Below, piece by piece: positions 1-5,406 of a DNA stretch of 8,240 nt; position 1 is the stretch's first letter; the number at the start of each line of letters is the position of its first letter. The notes below the pieces were generated by a model, which did no database searches, was not told the origin of the DNA, and saw only the letters and a program-made list of their open reading frames with translations. The position numbers were made by a program, and so were the translations under genes. The DNA is from Anaerolineae bacterium (GTDB lineage: Bacteria; Chloroflexota; Anaerolineae; B4-G1), in NCBI GenBank assembly GCA_016783285.1, contig JADHWW010000086.1, forward strand, positions 1 through 8,240. Direction: 5' to 3'.

Positions 1-798
1 ATGCTCTTCGTGTTCGGCTACCATCCCCGCGAGTTCGCCATCCGCCACTTTCGCATCGTCGAGGGGCAGCCGCTGATGGCTCACCGCCAGGTTATCGCCG
101 GCCGGAAGGCGGCGGAGGCGCTGGGACTGGAGGTGGGCGACACGCTCCGCCTGCTGGAGAGCACTTTTCGCGTGGCCGGCATCTACGAGACGGGGGTGGG
201 CTACGAGGAGAGCGGGGTGGTCGTCAGCCTGCGGGAGGCTCAGACGCTGGCCGGAAAGCCCCACCAGGTGATGTGGTATCTGATCAAACTGCGCGAACCG
301 GAGCGGGCTGAAGTGGTGCGGGACTACCTGGACGCACATTTCCCGGAGATTGCCGTCTCCCTCACCTCCGAGGTCGTCGAGATCATGCCTGATATGAGGT
401 CAATGGAGGAGATGATAGGGCAGATCTCGTTCTTGGCAGTCCTCATCGGCGCGGTGGGGATGCTGAACACGATGCTGATGAGTGTGCTGGAGCGGACGCG
501 GGAGATCGGCGTTCTGCGGGCGCTGGGCTGGCGGCGGCGACAGGTGATCGGGATGATTCTGCAGGAGGCGCTGGCGCTGGGCGCGGTGGGCGGCGTCTGT
601 GGTATAATTCTGGGATTGGGCCTGGCCTGGGGGATAATGCAGATACCGCTGGTGGGAGGGATGCTGAGAGTGAGTTACAGCCCCGAACTGTTCGCCCAGG
701 CGCTGGCGGTGGCGCTGGTGACCGGTGTGACCGGCGGGCTCTACCCGGCCTGGCGCGCGACGCGCATGCGTCCGGTGGAGGCGCTGCGGTATGAATGA
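1..798 (+). CDS. ABC exporter permease, MacB/FtsX type (5'-truncated by window edge)
   Basis: This is the C-terminal 265 residues of an inner-membrane permease of the FtsX/MacB family, the membrane half of an ABC exporter that works with the adaptor and ATPase downstream. Residues 1 to about 125 look like the extracytoplasmic MacB-type domain. Three hydrophobic segments follow, at roughly 138-160, 182-212 and 230-250. The family motif TREIGVLRALG is at 166-176, and the tail PVEALRYE matches the usual FtsX-domain end. Family members are about 380-420 residues with an N-terminal membrane helix, which is absent here, so the ATG at base 1 is probably internal and the true start lies outside the window. 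The adaptor gene starts 44 bases after the stop. The substrate cannot be told from sequence. Family assignment is firm; the pairing with the ATPase at 3198 is inferred from proximity. Confidence 0.93.
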   Translation: MLFVFGYHPREFAIRHFRIVEGQPLMAHRQVIAGRKAAEALGLEVGDTLRLLESTFRVAGIYETGVGYEESGVVVSLREAQTLAGKPHQVMWYLIKLREPERAEVVRDYLDAHFPEIAVSLTSEVVEIMPDMRSMEEMIGQISFLAVLIGAVGMLNTMLMSVLERTREIGVLRALGWRRRQVIGMILQEALALGAVGGVCGIILGLGLAWGIMQIPLVGGMLRVSYSPELFAQALAVALVTGVTGGLYPAWRATRMRPVEALRYE

Positions 799-823
799 CC
801 AATGAACAATGACCAATGAACAA
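796..823. repeat. Two perfect 14-bp tandem copies of TGACCAATGAACAA
   Basis: The unit TGACCAATGAACAA occurs at 796-809 and again at 810-823 without a mismatch. It can also be read as four heptamers of the form TGAMCAA. The first copy begins on the permease TGA stop codon, and the array fills nearly all the space before the adaptor ribosome site. Confidence 0.9.
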
Positions 824-829
824 ATAAAT

Positions 830-834
830 GGAGG
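830..834 (+). promoter_or_regulatory. Ribosome binding site GGAGG that decides the adaptor start
   Basis: GGAGG lies 5 bases before an ATG at 840 and 8 bases before an ATG at 843. It overlaps the first in-frame ATG at 828, which therefore cannot use it. The start is 840 or 843, giving a lipoprotein signal that opens with M(M)KK. Confidence 0.8.
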
Positions 835-842
835 TAGCGATG

Positions 843-2039
843 ATGAAGAAAACCATAATTGTAGGGCTGGTGGTGTTGGCTGTGATCCTCTCCGGCTGCG
901 GAGGGAGCGCGGAGGAGACGGCGACGCCGGAGGTGGAGATGGCGTTCACTCCGGTGGTCTCTGTCACCGGGGAGGTGGTGCCGGCGGTGTGGGCCACCGT
1001 CAGCGCCCAGAGCGGCGGCACGGTGCTGGAGGTGCTGGTGGAACCGGGGGATGAGGTAGCGGCGGATGATTTGCTGGTGCGGCTCGACTCCACCGACGTG
1101 CAACTGGCAGTGCAGCAGGCGGAGGCGGCGGTGGAGACAGCCCAGGCGCAACTGGCGCTCCTGGAGGCCGGTCCCCGCCCGGAACAGATCGCTGTATCCG
1201 AGGCGCAGATTGCAGTGGCCCAGACTGTGATTTCCCAGACCATCGCCCAGCGGAACCAACTCTGGTCCGGGGCGACGGAGGCGGAGATCGCGGCGGCTCA
1301 AGCGCAGATCGCAGCGGCTCAGGCGGAACAGTGGATGGCCCGCGAGGCCCACGATCAGACGATGAAATGCTACGAGATGCCGGACGGCAGCGAGGTCTGC
1401 CCGGCGTTGGGTGCGCCGGAGGAACATGCCCGCCACGCGCTCCACGCCGCCAACGAGGCGCTGGCGGCGGCGAGAGCGCAACTGGACGCGCTAAAGTCGG
1501 GATCGTATCTTCAGGTGCGCACAGCCGAGGCAGGCATATCGGCGGCGGAGGCGCAGCAGGGCGTGGCCCAGGCGCAATTGGCTTTGCTCAAGGCCGGGGC
1601 CACCGCCGAGGAGATCGCCGTCGCCGAGGCGGCGGTGACACAGGCGGAGACTGCGCTAGAGACGGCCCGCGTGGCGCTGGAACGGTGCGAGGTCCGCGCC
1701 CCATTCGCGGGAACCGCCGGCGCGGTGAATGTGCGAATGGGCGAGTTGATCGCGCCCGGCCAATCCCTGGTCACGCTGGGCGACCTGATCACGCTGCGGG
1801 TGGAGACGACCGACCTGGACGAGATTGACGTGGCACGGGTGGCGGTCGGCCAGCAGGCCAGTGTCACCTTCGACGCCCTCCCGGAGCGGGTCTTTACCGG
1901 TCACGTGGCCCGCATCTCCCCGATGGCGGAGCCCGGCGCGGGCGGGGTCAACTACACCGTGGTCGTCGAACTGGACGAGACCGACCCGGCGATCCTGTGG
2001 GGGATGACGGCGTTCGTGGATATTGAGGTGGAGGAGTGA
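843..2039 (+). CDS. Periplasmic adaptor lipoprotein of ABC exporter (HlyD/MacA-like membrane fusion protein)
   Basis: This 398-residue adaptor would connect the permease to the cell exterior. It starts with a lipoprotein signal: KK, a hydrophobic stretch, then the lipobox LSGC with lipidated Cys19. A barrel-sandwich (lipoyl-like) half spans about residues 45-85 and is completed by the stretch from CEVRAPFAG (about 282) to about 315. Between them is a long Ala/Gln-rich coiled-coil hairpin whose two arms carry near-identical segments, AQAQLALLEAG at 100-110 and AQAQLALLKAG at 242-252. A beta-barrel domain follows (ASVTFDALPERVFTGHV). A C-X9-C pair (Cys176, Cys186) lies in a non-helical stretch near the middle of the hairpin region, which is unusual. 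The start is fixed by GGAGG at 830-834. Upstream is the permease. Downstream, 26 bases away and convergent, is the protease gene of an inserted cassette. Confidence 0.93.
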   Translation: MKKTIIVGLVVLAVILSGCGGSAEETATPEVEMAFTPVVSVTGEVVPAVWATVSAQSGGTVLEVLVEPGDEVAADDLLVRLDSTDVQLAVQQAEAAVETAQAQLALLEAGPRPEQIAVSEAQIAVAQTVISQTIAQRNQLWSGATEAEIAAAQAQIAAAQAEQWMAREAHDQTMKCYEMPDGSEVCPALGAPEEHARHALHAANEALAAARAQLDALKSGSYLQVRTAEAGISAAEAQQGVAQAQLALLKAGATAEEIAVAEAAVTQAETALETARVALERCEVRAPFAGTAGAVNVRMGELIAPGQSLVTLGDLITLRVETTDLDEIDVARVAVGQQASVTFDALPERVFTGHVARISPMAEPGAGGVNYTVVVELDETDPAILWGMTAFVDIEVEE

Positions 2040-2065
2040 AACGTAAAGCGCAAGTCATCACGTAA

Positions 2066-2506
2066 TCACGTTTTACATCCCATCAACTTGCCCATAAACT
2101 CAAAGGTGGTGAGCAGGGCCTGCCTGTCAAAGGTAATTCGAAAGTACTCGAAGAATCCCTCCCGACCCAGGAGAAGGGGAGCATGACCTTCAGCGAAGCA
2201 CATAGGGATGGTGACCTGAATACCTAGCTCGGCAACAACGATGTCCACGCGGAGGATTCTACTCTCTATCTGGCACACCTTCTTGCGCGAGATGCCGTAC
2301 AGGAGTCTCCTTTCGCCATCTTCCCACTCCTTGCCCAGTGAATCGCAGAGGTCGCGAGAGGCCATGGAGATGTCTGCTCCGCTATCTACGAGGAAATGGT
2401 GCGGCCCCAAACTGTCAGCTTCCCACAGGAGAACGCGCAGCGTGGGTCGCCAGATAACACTGCCATCCGGCATGGCAAAGGCTTCCCAGGGTTTAGTGAA
2501 GCGCAT
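2066..2506 (-). CDS. Retropepsin-like aspartic protease, last gene of a three-gene overlapping cassette
   Basis: This 146-residue protein resembles single-domain retropepsin-like aspartic proteases, which act as homodimers with one catalytic Asp per chain. The active-site motif is FLVDSGAD with DSG at 41-43, followed by the LCDSLG helix. The second diagnostic element is the hydrophobic-Gly turn LLLGREGFF at 111-119. No signal peptide or membrane helix is visible, so it is probably cytoplasmic. The start overlaps the 3' end of the DUF5678-like gene by 14 bases. An internal ATG at 2473 (AMPDGS) is a possible later start, since only a weak GGTG lies before the first. The region is less GC-rich than its neighbours (hand count 30/60 for bases 2101-2160 against 41/60 for 1861-1920), which fits acquisition from elsewhere. 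Its target is unknown. Confidence 0.82.
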   Translation of the reverse strand: MRFTKPWEAFAMPDGSVIWRPTLRVLLWEADSLGPHHFLVDSGADISMASRDLCDSLGKEWEDGERRLLYGISRKKVCQIESRILRVDIVVAELGIQVTIPMCFAEGHAPLLLGREGFFEYFRITFDRQALLTTFEFMGKLMGCKT

Positions 2507-2759
2507 AAATCACCACGTAGTGGGGGTCTTCAATGTAGCTAATGCAAGCCGGGCCAAGTCCCTGGGCGTCGAGCTGGCGGTACAACTTGCCCAGAGAACC
2601 GGCAACAGCGACGACTTGCTTGCTTTTTGTCGCAATCCACTTGCCCCCATACTTTGCTATCTCTTTGGGAGACATGGATCGGAACAGTTCTTCATCGTCG
2701 TGGATGAGGTCCAGCGACTCCTGGGAAATCTCTACTTTCTTCGCCAGCGGCAAACTCAT
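2493..2759 (-). CDS. DUF5678-like small protein, middle gene of the cassette
   Basis: This 88-residue soluble protein has a charged N-terminal helix region (1-30). A compact domain follows with GKWIATKSKQVVAVAGSLG at about 39-57 and LYRQLDAQGL at 59-68. The pattern (Gly-Lys-Trp-Ile-Ala, a short lysine turn, Val-Val-Ala, then an amphipathic helix and a beta strand) matches what I know as DUF5678, a family without an assigned biochemical role. Its ATG overlaps the stop of the preceding gene in an ATGA arrangement (2756-2759). It is preceded by a perfect AGGAGGT (2765-2771) embedded in that gene's last codons, so the two are almost certainly translationally coupled. Its 3' end overlaps the protease start. 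DUF5678-like genes beside aspartic-protease-like genes are, as far as I recall, a recurrent pairing. Confidence 0.72.
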   Translation of the reverse strand: MSLPLAKKVEISQESLDLIHDDEELFRSMSPKEIAKYGGKWIATKSKQVVAVAGSLGKLYRQLDAQGLGPACISYIEDPHYVVIYALH

Positions 2760-3016
2760 ACTTCACCTCCTTTGGCTTTTCGCTCAACGTCGTATGCATC
2801 AAAGGGCCGGCCTTGGCCCACTGCATATTCGGCTTCGGCAATGGCAGCATCGCGTAGGTCTGCAATATCTTCCAACAGTTCGACCAGGGCATTGTACTGG
2901 ATAGGGGGAATCAGGAAGCCTTTCACCTCTTCGTCTTCCACCAGGCGAGCGGGACGGGTTTCGAGAAGACCGAACAGCATATCCGCAGTATTGTCGGGGA
3001 TAGGTATCGTTCTCAT
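2756..3016 (-). CDS. Phd/YefM-like antitoxin-type protein, first gene of the cassette
   Basis: This 86-residue acidic protein has the size and layout of Phd/YefM antitoxins. A short N-terminal DNA-binding-like half (1-34) comes first. Then comes GFLIPPIQYNALVELLED (33-50), which corresponds to the family's beta strand and 'Y-x-x-L-x-x-x-L-E-D' helix. Last is an acidic helical tail (IADLRDAAIAEAEYA and beyond) of the kind that wraps a toxin. The N-terminal half diverges from the usual Phd start, so the call is moderate. The start is supported by AGGAGG at 3027-3032, ten bases upstream. A promoter with an extended -10 lies directly before it. Immediately downstream, where a RelE- or PIN-type toxin would normally be, are the DUF5678-like protein and the retropepsin-like protease. 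The gene may autoregulate the cassette, as Phd-type proteins do; this is inference. Confidence 0.62.
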   Translation of the reverse strand: MRTIPIPDNTADMLFGLLETRPARLVEDEEVKGFLIPPIQYNALVELLEDIADLRDAAIAEAEYAVGQGRPFDAYDVERKAKGGEV

Positions 3017-3064
3017 CTCGTGTCTTCCTCCTGCGCTAAAAGGGAACAGATTGTCCTACGAGAA

Positions 3065-3093
3065 ATTATAGCAGCAAGTTGGTAAATTGGGAA
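3065..3093 (-). promoter_or_regulatory. Sigma70-type promoter for the cassette, extended -10, -35 within the octamer array
   Basis: Read on the - strand, TTCCCA (3093-3088) and TATAAT (3070-3065) are separated by 17 bases. TATAAT is preceded by TGC, giving an extended -10. The -35 matches consensus at four of six positions and lies inside the octamer repeats. Transcription would start about 40 bases before the antitoxin-like ATG. Confidence 0.6.
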
Positions 3094-3174
3094 ATTGGTG
3101 GGTTGGGAAATTGGGAAATTGGGAAGTTGGTAGATTGGGGGAACCAATGTACCAATTTACCAGTTTCCCAATCT
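3077..3174. repeat. Degenerate octamer array: eight direct units followed by four inverted units
   Basis: From 3077 to 3140 the sequence divides exactly into eight 8-base units of the form RRTTGGKR (for example AATTGGGA, AGTTGGTA). After two bases, 3143-3174 divides into four units of the complementary form (ACCAATTT, CCCAATCT). Opposite arms can pair: GTAGATTGGG at 3130-3139 is an exact reverse complement of 3167-3176. The array lies between the start of the - strand cassette and the + strand ATPase gene, fills most of the 181-base gap between them, and includes the cassette's -35. Confidence 0.85.
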
Positions 3175-3197
3175 ACTGACCGGAAAGGAGCGAGACT

Positions 3198-4022
3198 GTG
3201 GACAACGAAATCATTGTTGAGACGCGCGACCTGGTAAAAGTGTACGGCGACGGGGCGGAGATGCGGGCGCTGGATGGGGTGAATATGCGCGTGGCGCGAG
3301 GAGAGTTCGTCTCCGTGATGGGGCCCTCCGGCTCCGGCAAGTCCACGCTGCTCAATATGCTCGGCGCGTTGGATCGACCTACCGGCGGCACAGTGCTGGT
3401 TAATGAGAAGGATATGGCCGGGGTGCGCGATCTGGATACTTTCCGCGCCCGCACCGTCGGCTTTATCTTTCAGTTGCACAACCTGATCCCCACACTGACC
3501 GCCCGCGAGAACGTAGAGGTGCCTATGCGGGGCCAGCCTATTGGGGCGCGGGCCCGCCGCAGCAGGGCAAAAGAGTTGCTGGGACTGGTGGGGCTGGCGG
3601 AACGGGTGAACCATCTGCCCAATCAACTCTCCGGCGGCGAGCGACAGCGGGTAGCCGTCGCCCGTTCGCTGGCCAACAAGCCCGCCATCGTTCTGGCCGA
3701 CGAGCCCACCGGCGACCTGGACTCGCAGAGCAGCGCCGAGGTGATCGCTTTGATGCACCGTCTCAATCACCAGTTGGGCACCACCTTCATCGCCGTGACC
3801 CACGACCCGGCCGTGGCTCGCAAGACCGACCGCATCTTGATTATGCGGGACGGTCGCATCGTGCACGAGCACACGGTGGGCACTCCCTTCGAGGAGGACC
3901 TGGCCGCGTTCCGGCGCTCCGGACTGGGCAAGGCGATTCTGGCGGAGGACGAGGCGGCGCTGGCCTCGTTTGGGCTCAACGAGCGGGCGGCGCTGCGGCG
4001 GCTGTTGGAGGGGGTGGCGTGA
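3198..4022 (+). CDS. ABC exporter ATPase, MacB/LolD type
   Basis: This 274-residue nucleotide-binding subunit powers export through an FtsX-type permease. All hallmark motifs are present: Walker A GPSGSGKST at 42-50, Q-loop Gln92 (FIFQLHN), signature LSGGERQR at 144-151, Walker B IVLADEPTGDLD at 164-175 with catalytic Glu169, and H-loop His202 (VTHD). A tail of about 50 residues beyond the usual domain end (GTPFEEDLAAFRRSG and on) is hydrophilic and of unknown role. Translation starts at GTG, with AAAGGAG at 3184-3190 seven bases before it. The gene has the same orientation as the permease and adaptor but is separated from them by the reverse cassette and the octamer array. I found no convincing promoter of its own. 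The stop is 20 bases from the convergent end of the flavoprotein gene. Confidence 0.95.
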   Translation: MDNEIIVETRDLVKVYGDGAEMRALDGVNMRVARGEFVSVMGPSGSGKSTLLNMLGALDRPTGGTVLVNEKDMAGVRDLDTFRARTVGFIFQLHNLIPTLTARENVEVPMRGQPIGARARRSRAKELLGLVGLAERVNHLPNQLSGGERQRVAVARSLANKPAIVLADEPTGDLDSQSSAEVIALMHRLNHQLGTTFIAVTHDPAVARKTDRILIMRDGRIVHEHTVGTPFEEDLAAFRRSGLGKAILAEDEAALASFGLNERAALRRLLEGVA

Positions 4023-4042
4023 GTTGAGTTTTCACGCTAGAC

Positions 4043-4888
4043 TTATTGCGGTATCCCACAATGCCCATTGCCCGGATGCGCGGCAGCACCTCTTGCGCGG
4101 CTCTCTCCCCGACGGCGATGATCTTGACAATGCTTCACGAGCCGGTGCGGGTTGGGGAATCGCTCGGCCAGGAACGGTTGATGCACCTGGTCGGCCTGCT
4201 CGTAGCCGCCCGGCTGCCCGACGCCCAGGATAGCCCCGTCGCCGTAACTGGGGTTGCAGAACGTCTTGTGGAACGGGTAAAAGTTCAGTCCGGTCGGGTG
4301 ATCGCCTGCGATGTCGTCCCAGTACTGGAGGATGACGAACAGCGTGTCGTCGTCGGAGATGGGGTCATTCTCGACGTCGAAATCGTCGGGCAGACGGGTG
4401 CGCACCGCGCCACCGATGCCGGAGCAATCGGCGACCAGCCGGGCGCGCACCTCCAGTTCCCCGTCGTCCGTCGTGGCCCGCAGACCGGTGAGCGTGCCGT
4501 CTTCAATGATGACGTCGCCAACGGCAGCCTGCTCGACGAACTGCACACCGGCCAGGGTGGCGCAGCGTTGCAGCCGCTGGATGAACAGTGGCTTTTCCAT
4601 GACATAGAAAGCATAATTGACCAGTTTGAAGCCGTCACCGTCCGGCGGCCAGGCCCGGCCATCGGGATAGTGGCCCACCAGTTCATCGCCCGTGGGCAAG
4701 GGAACGCCGAATTGGGCAAAACGAATCTCGTCTACGTGGAAGATGCCAATGTCGGCGCCCAGTTCCTCCAGGCGACGCTTTTCCAGTACGACAGTCTTGA
4801 AACCAACCTGGGCCAAACGCCAGGCAAAGTAAGTGCCGGCTGTGCCGGCCCCAACGACCACGACGTCTGTTTCGATGCATTTGGTCAT
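4043..4888 (-). pseudogene. FAD-dependent oxidoreductase, geranylgeranyl-reductase-like, C-terminally truncated
   Basis: The 281-residue frame opens with a Rossmann FAD-binding motif, DVVVVGAGTAGTYFAWRL (GxGxxG), then VVLEKR at the end of the second strand. It continues as a flavin monooxygenase/geranylgeranyl-reductase-like protein with VADCSGIGGAVRTRL and LNFYPFHKTFCNPSYGDGA. Such enzymes are usually around 380-430 residues and carry a second FAD motif (G-D-A-A with P and G downstream) in the missing part; no such motif is present in any frame here. After HRLVK the frame becomes Arg/His-rich and codon-poor, while the +1-shifted frame looks coding (see 4045-4131). The start is well supported: GGAGG at 4895-4899, six bases before ATG. 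If functional, it would reduce prenyl or lipid substrates, but it is probably inactive. Confidence 0.75.
4045..4131 (-). pseudogene. Shifted-frame coding remnant behind the flavoprotein
   Basis: Skipping one base at 4132 moves translation into a frame reading IVKIIAVGERAAQEVLPRI and onward to GIVGYRN. My hand count gives third-position G/C in 22 of 29 codons, against 12 of 27 in the flavoprotein frame over the same DNA. It does not resemble the C-terminal part of geranylgeranyl reductases, so it may be the end of a different gene joined by deletion. I do not recognise the family. Confidence 0.5.
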
Positions 4889-4913
4889 AACTGTCCTCCA
4901 AGAGCAAAGCCCA

Positions 4914-4949
4914 GCACCGGCCGGATGTCTGGTGTCATCCGGCCGGTGC
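4914..4949 (-). terminator. Perfect 14-bp GC-rich hairpin after the phasin-like gene
   Basis: GCACCGGCCGGATG (4914-4927) and CATCCGGCCGGTGC (4936-4949) are exact reverse complements around an 8-base loop. The hairpin begins four bases after the phasin-like stop codon. In the transcript it is followed by TGGGCTTTGCTCTT, a weak U-rich tract, and then at once by the flavoprotein ribosome site. It may terminate or attenuate transcription, or protect the 3' end of the phasin-like message. Confidence 0.72.
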
Positions 4950-4953
4950 GTTG

Positions 4954-5286
4954 TCAGGCCGTCTGTTTCTTCGCCGGCTTCTTGCCTGCCAGTTCCTCAA
5001 CCTTGACGGCCAGTTCGTCGATCTTCTGGCCCAGTTCTTCGATGTCCTTGCGGGAAATCACGGGCACACTGGCGCGGGCCTTGTCCAGTTCCTGGCGCAC
5101 CAGTTTGCGCAGTTCCTCTCTCTCTGTCTCGCCCCGGGCCACCAGTTTGTCAATGATATTGGGGGCTTCCTCTGGCTTGACTTCCCCTTCCTCGACCAGT
5201 TTGTCCACGAACTGCTTCACCTTGTCGCGGGTCAGCGTCAGCACGCCCAGGCCCGCCAGCAGGCTCCTTTCAATCAATCCAGCCAT
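4954..5286 (-). CDS. Phasin-like small coiled-coil protein (polyhydroxyalkanoate granule-associated family)
   Basis: This 110-residue protein has a short hydrophobic N-terminus (MAGLIERSLLAGLGVLTLT). A long charged helix with heptad spacing follows, through KVKQFVDKLVEEGEVKPEEA and then DIEELGQKIDELAVKVEELA (about 81-100). The tail GKKPAKKQTA is Lys/Ala-rich. This layout matches the COG3937-type phasin family, small proteins thought to coat storage granules, with a basic tail like the DNA-binding end of PhaF. No PHA synthase is in the window, so a storage role is only inferred, and many organisms keep such proteins without PHA. The start is certain: AGGAGGT at 5293-5299, six bases before ATG. 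The regulator lies upstream on the same strand with a 20-codon ORF between them, and a strong hairpin follows. Confidence 0.78.
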   Translation of the reverse strand: MAGLIERSLLAGLGVLTLTRDKVKQFVDKLVEEGEVKPEEAPNIIDKLVARGETEREELRKLVRQELDKARASVPVISRKDIEELGQKIDELAVKVEELAGKKPAKKQTA

Positions 5287-5319
5287 CGTTTTACCTCCTC
5301 ATCGTGTAGTTGGTATGTT

Positions 5320-5382
5320 TCACATTTTACGCTTTATGCACATGTGAATTTCAAGTGTGTCCAGCATGACGCCATCGTGCAT
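5320..5382 (-). CDS. Possible 20-codon small ORF with a perfect ribosome site
   Basis: AGGAGGT at 5390-5396 is followed after seven bases by ATG at 5382. The frame MHDGVMLDTLEIHMCIKRKM ends in TGA at 5320. It lies in the 120-base gap between the regulator and the phasin-like gene, 24 bases after the regulator stop and 20 bases before the phasin Shine-Dalgarno. The DNA here is less GC-rich than the neighbouring genes. It may be a leader peptide that sets phasin expression, a real microprotein, or the decayed start of a lost gene. I do not recognise the peptide. Confidence 0.4.
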   Translation of the reverse strand: MHDGVMLDTLEIHMCIKRKM

Positions 5383-5406
5383 ACACAGCACCTCCTTCTT
5401 CTTTCC

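Noticed and set aside
2043..2076. Possible terminator hairpin between adaptor and protease gene (GTAAAGCG with CGTTTTAC)
   Set aside because: The 8-bp stem has one mismatch, an 18-base loop and low GC, and includes the last codons of the protease gene. It is too weak to call.
2241..3071. 276-codon + strand frame across the cassette
   Set aside because: The three - strand genes have overlaps, ribosome sites and family motifs; the + frame is Ser/Arg-rich without a recognisable domain.
3077..3174. CRISPR-like array
   Set aside because: Units are contiguous 8-mers without spacers and with internal variation; there are no cas genes nearby.
4046..5347. Long open frame on the + strand opposite the flavoprotein and phasin-like genes
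   Set aside because: It mirrors two well-supported - strand genes with motifs and ribosome sites. Its translation has no recognisable motif and crosses both gene boundaries and the hairpin, as expected of an antisense shadow in GC-rich DNA.
5316..5358. Separate promoter for the phasin-like gene (TTGAAA and TAAAAT on the - strand)
   Set aside because: The spacing is 19 bases, both boxes are imperfect, and the region is covered by the possible small ORF. It is not convincing without transcript data.
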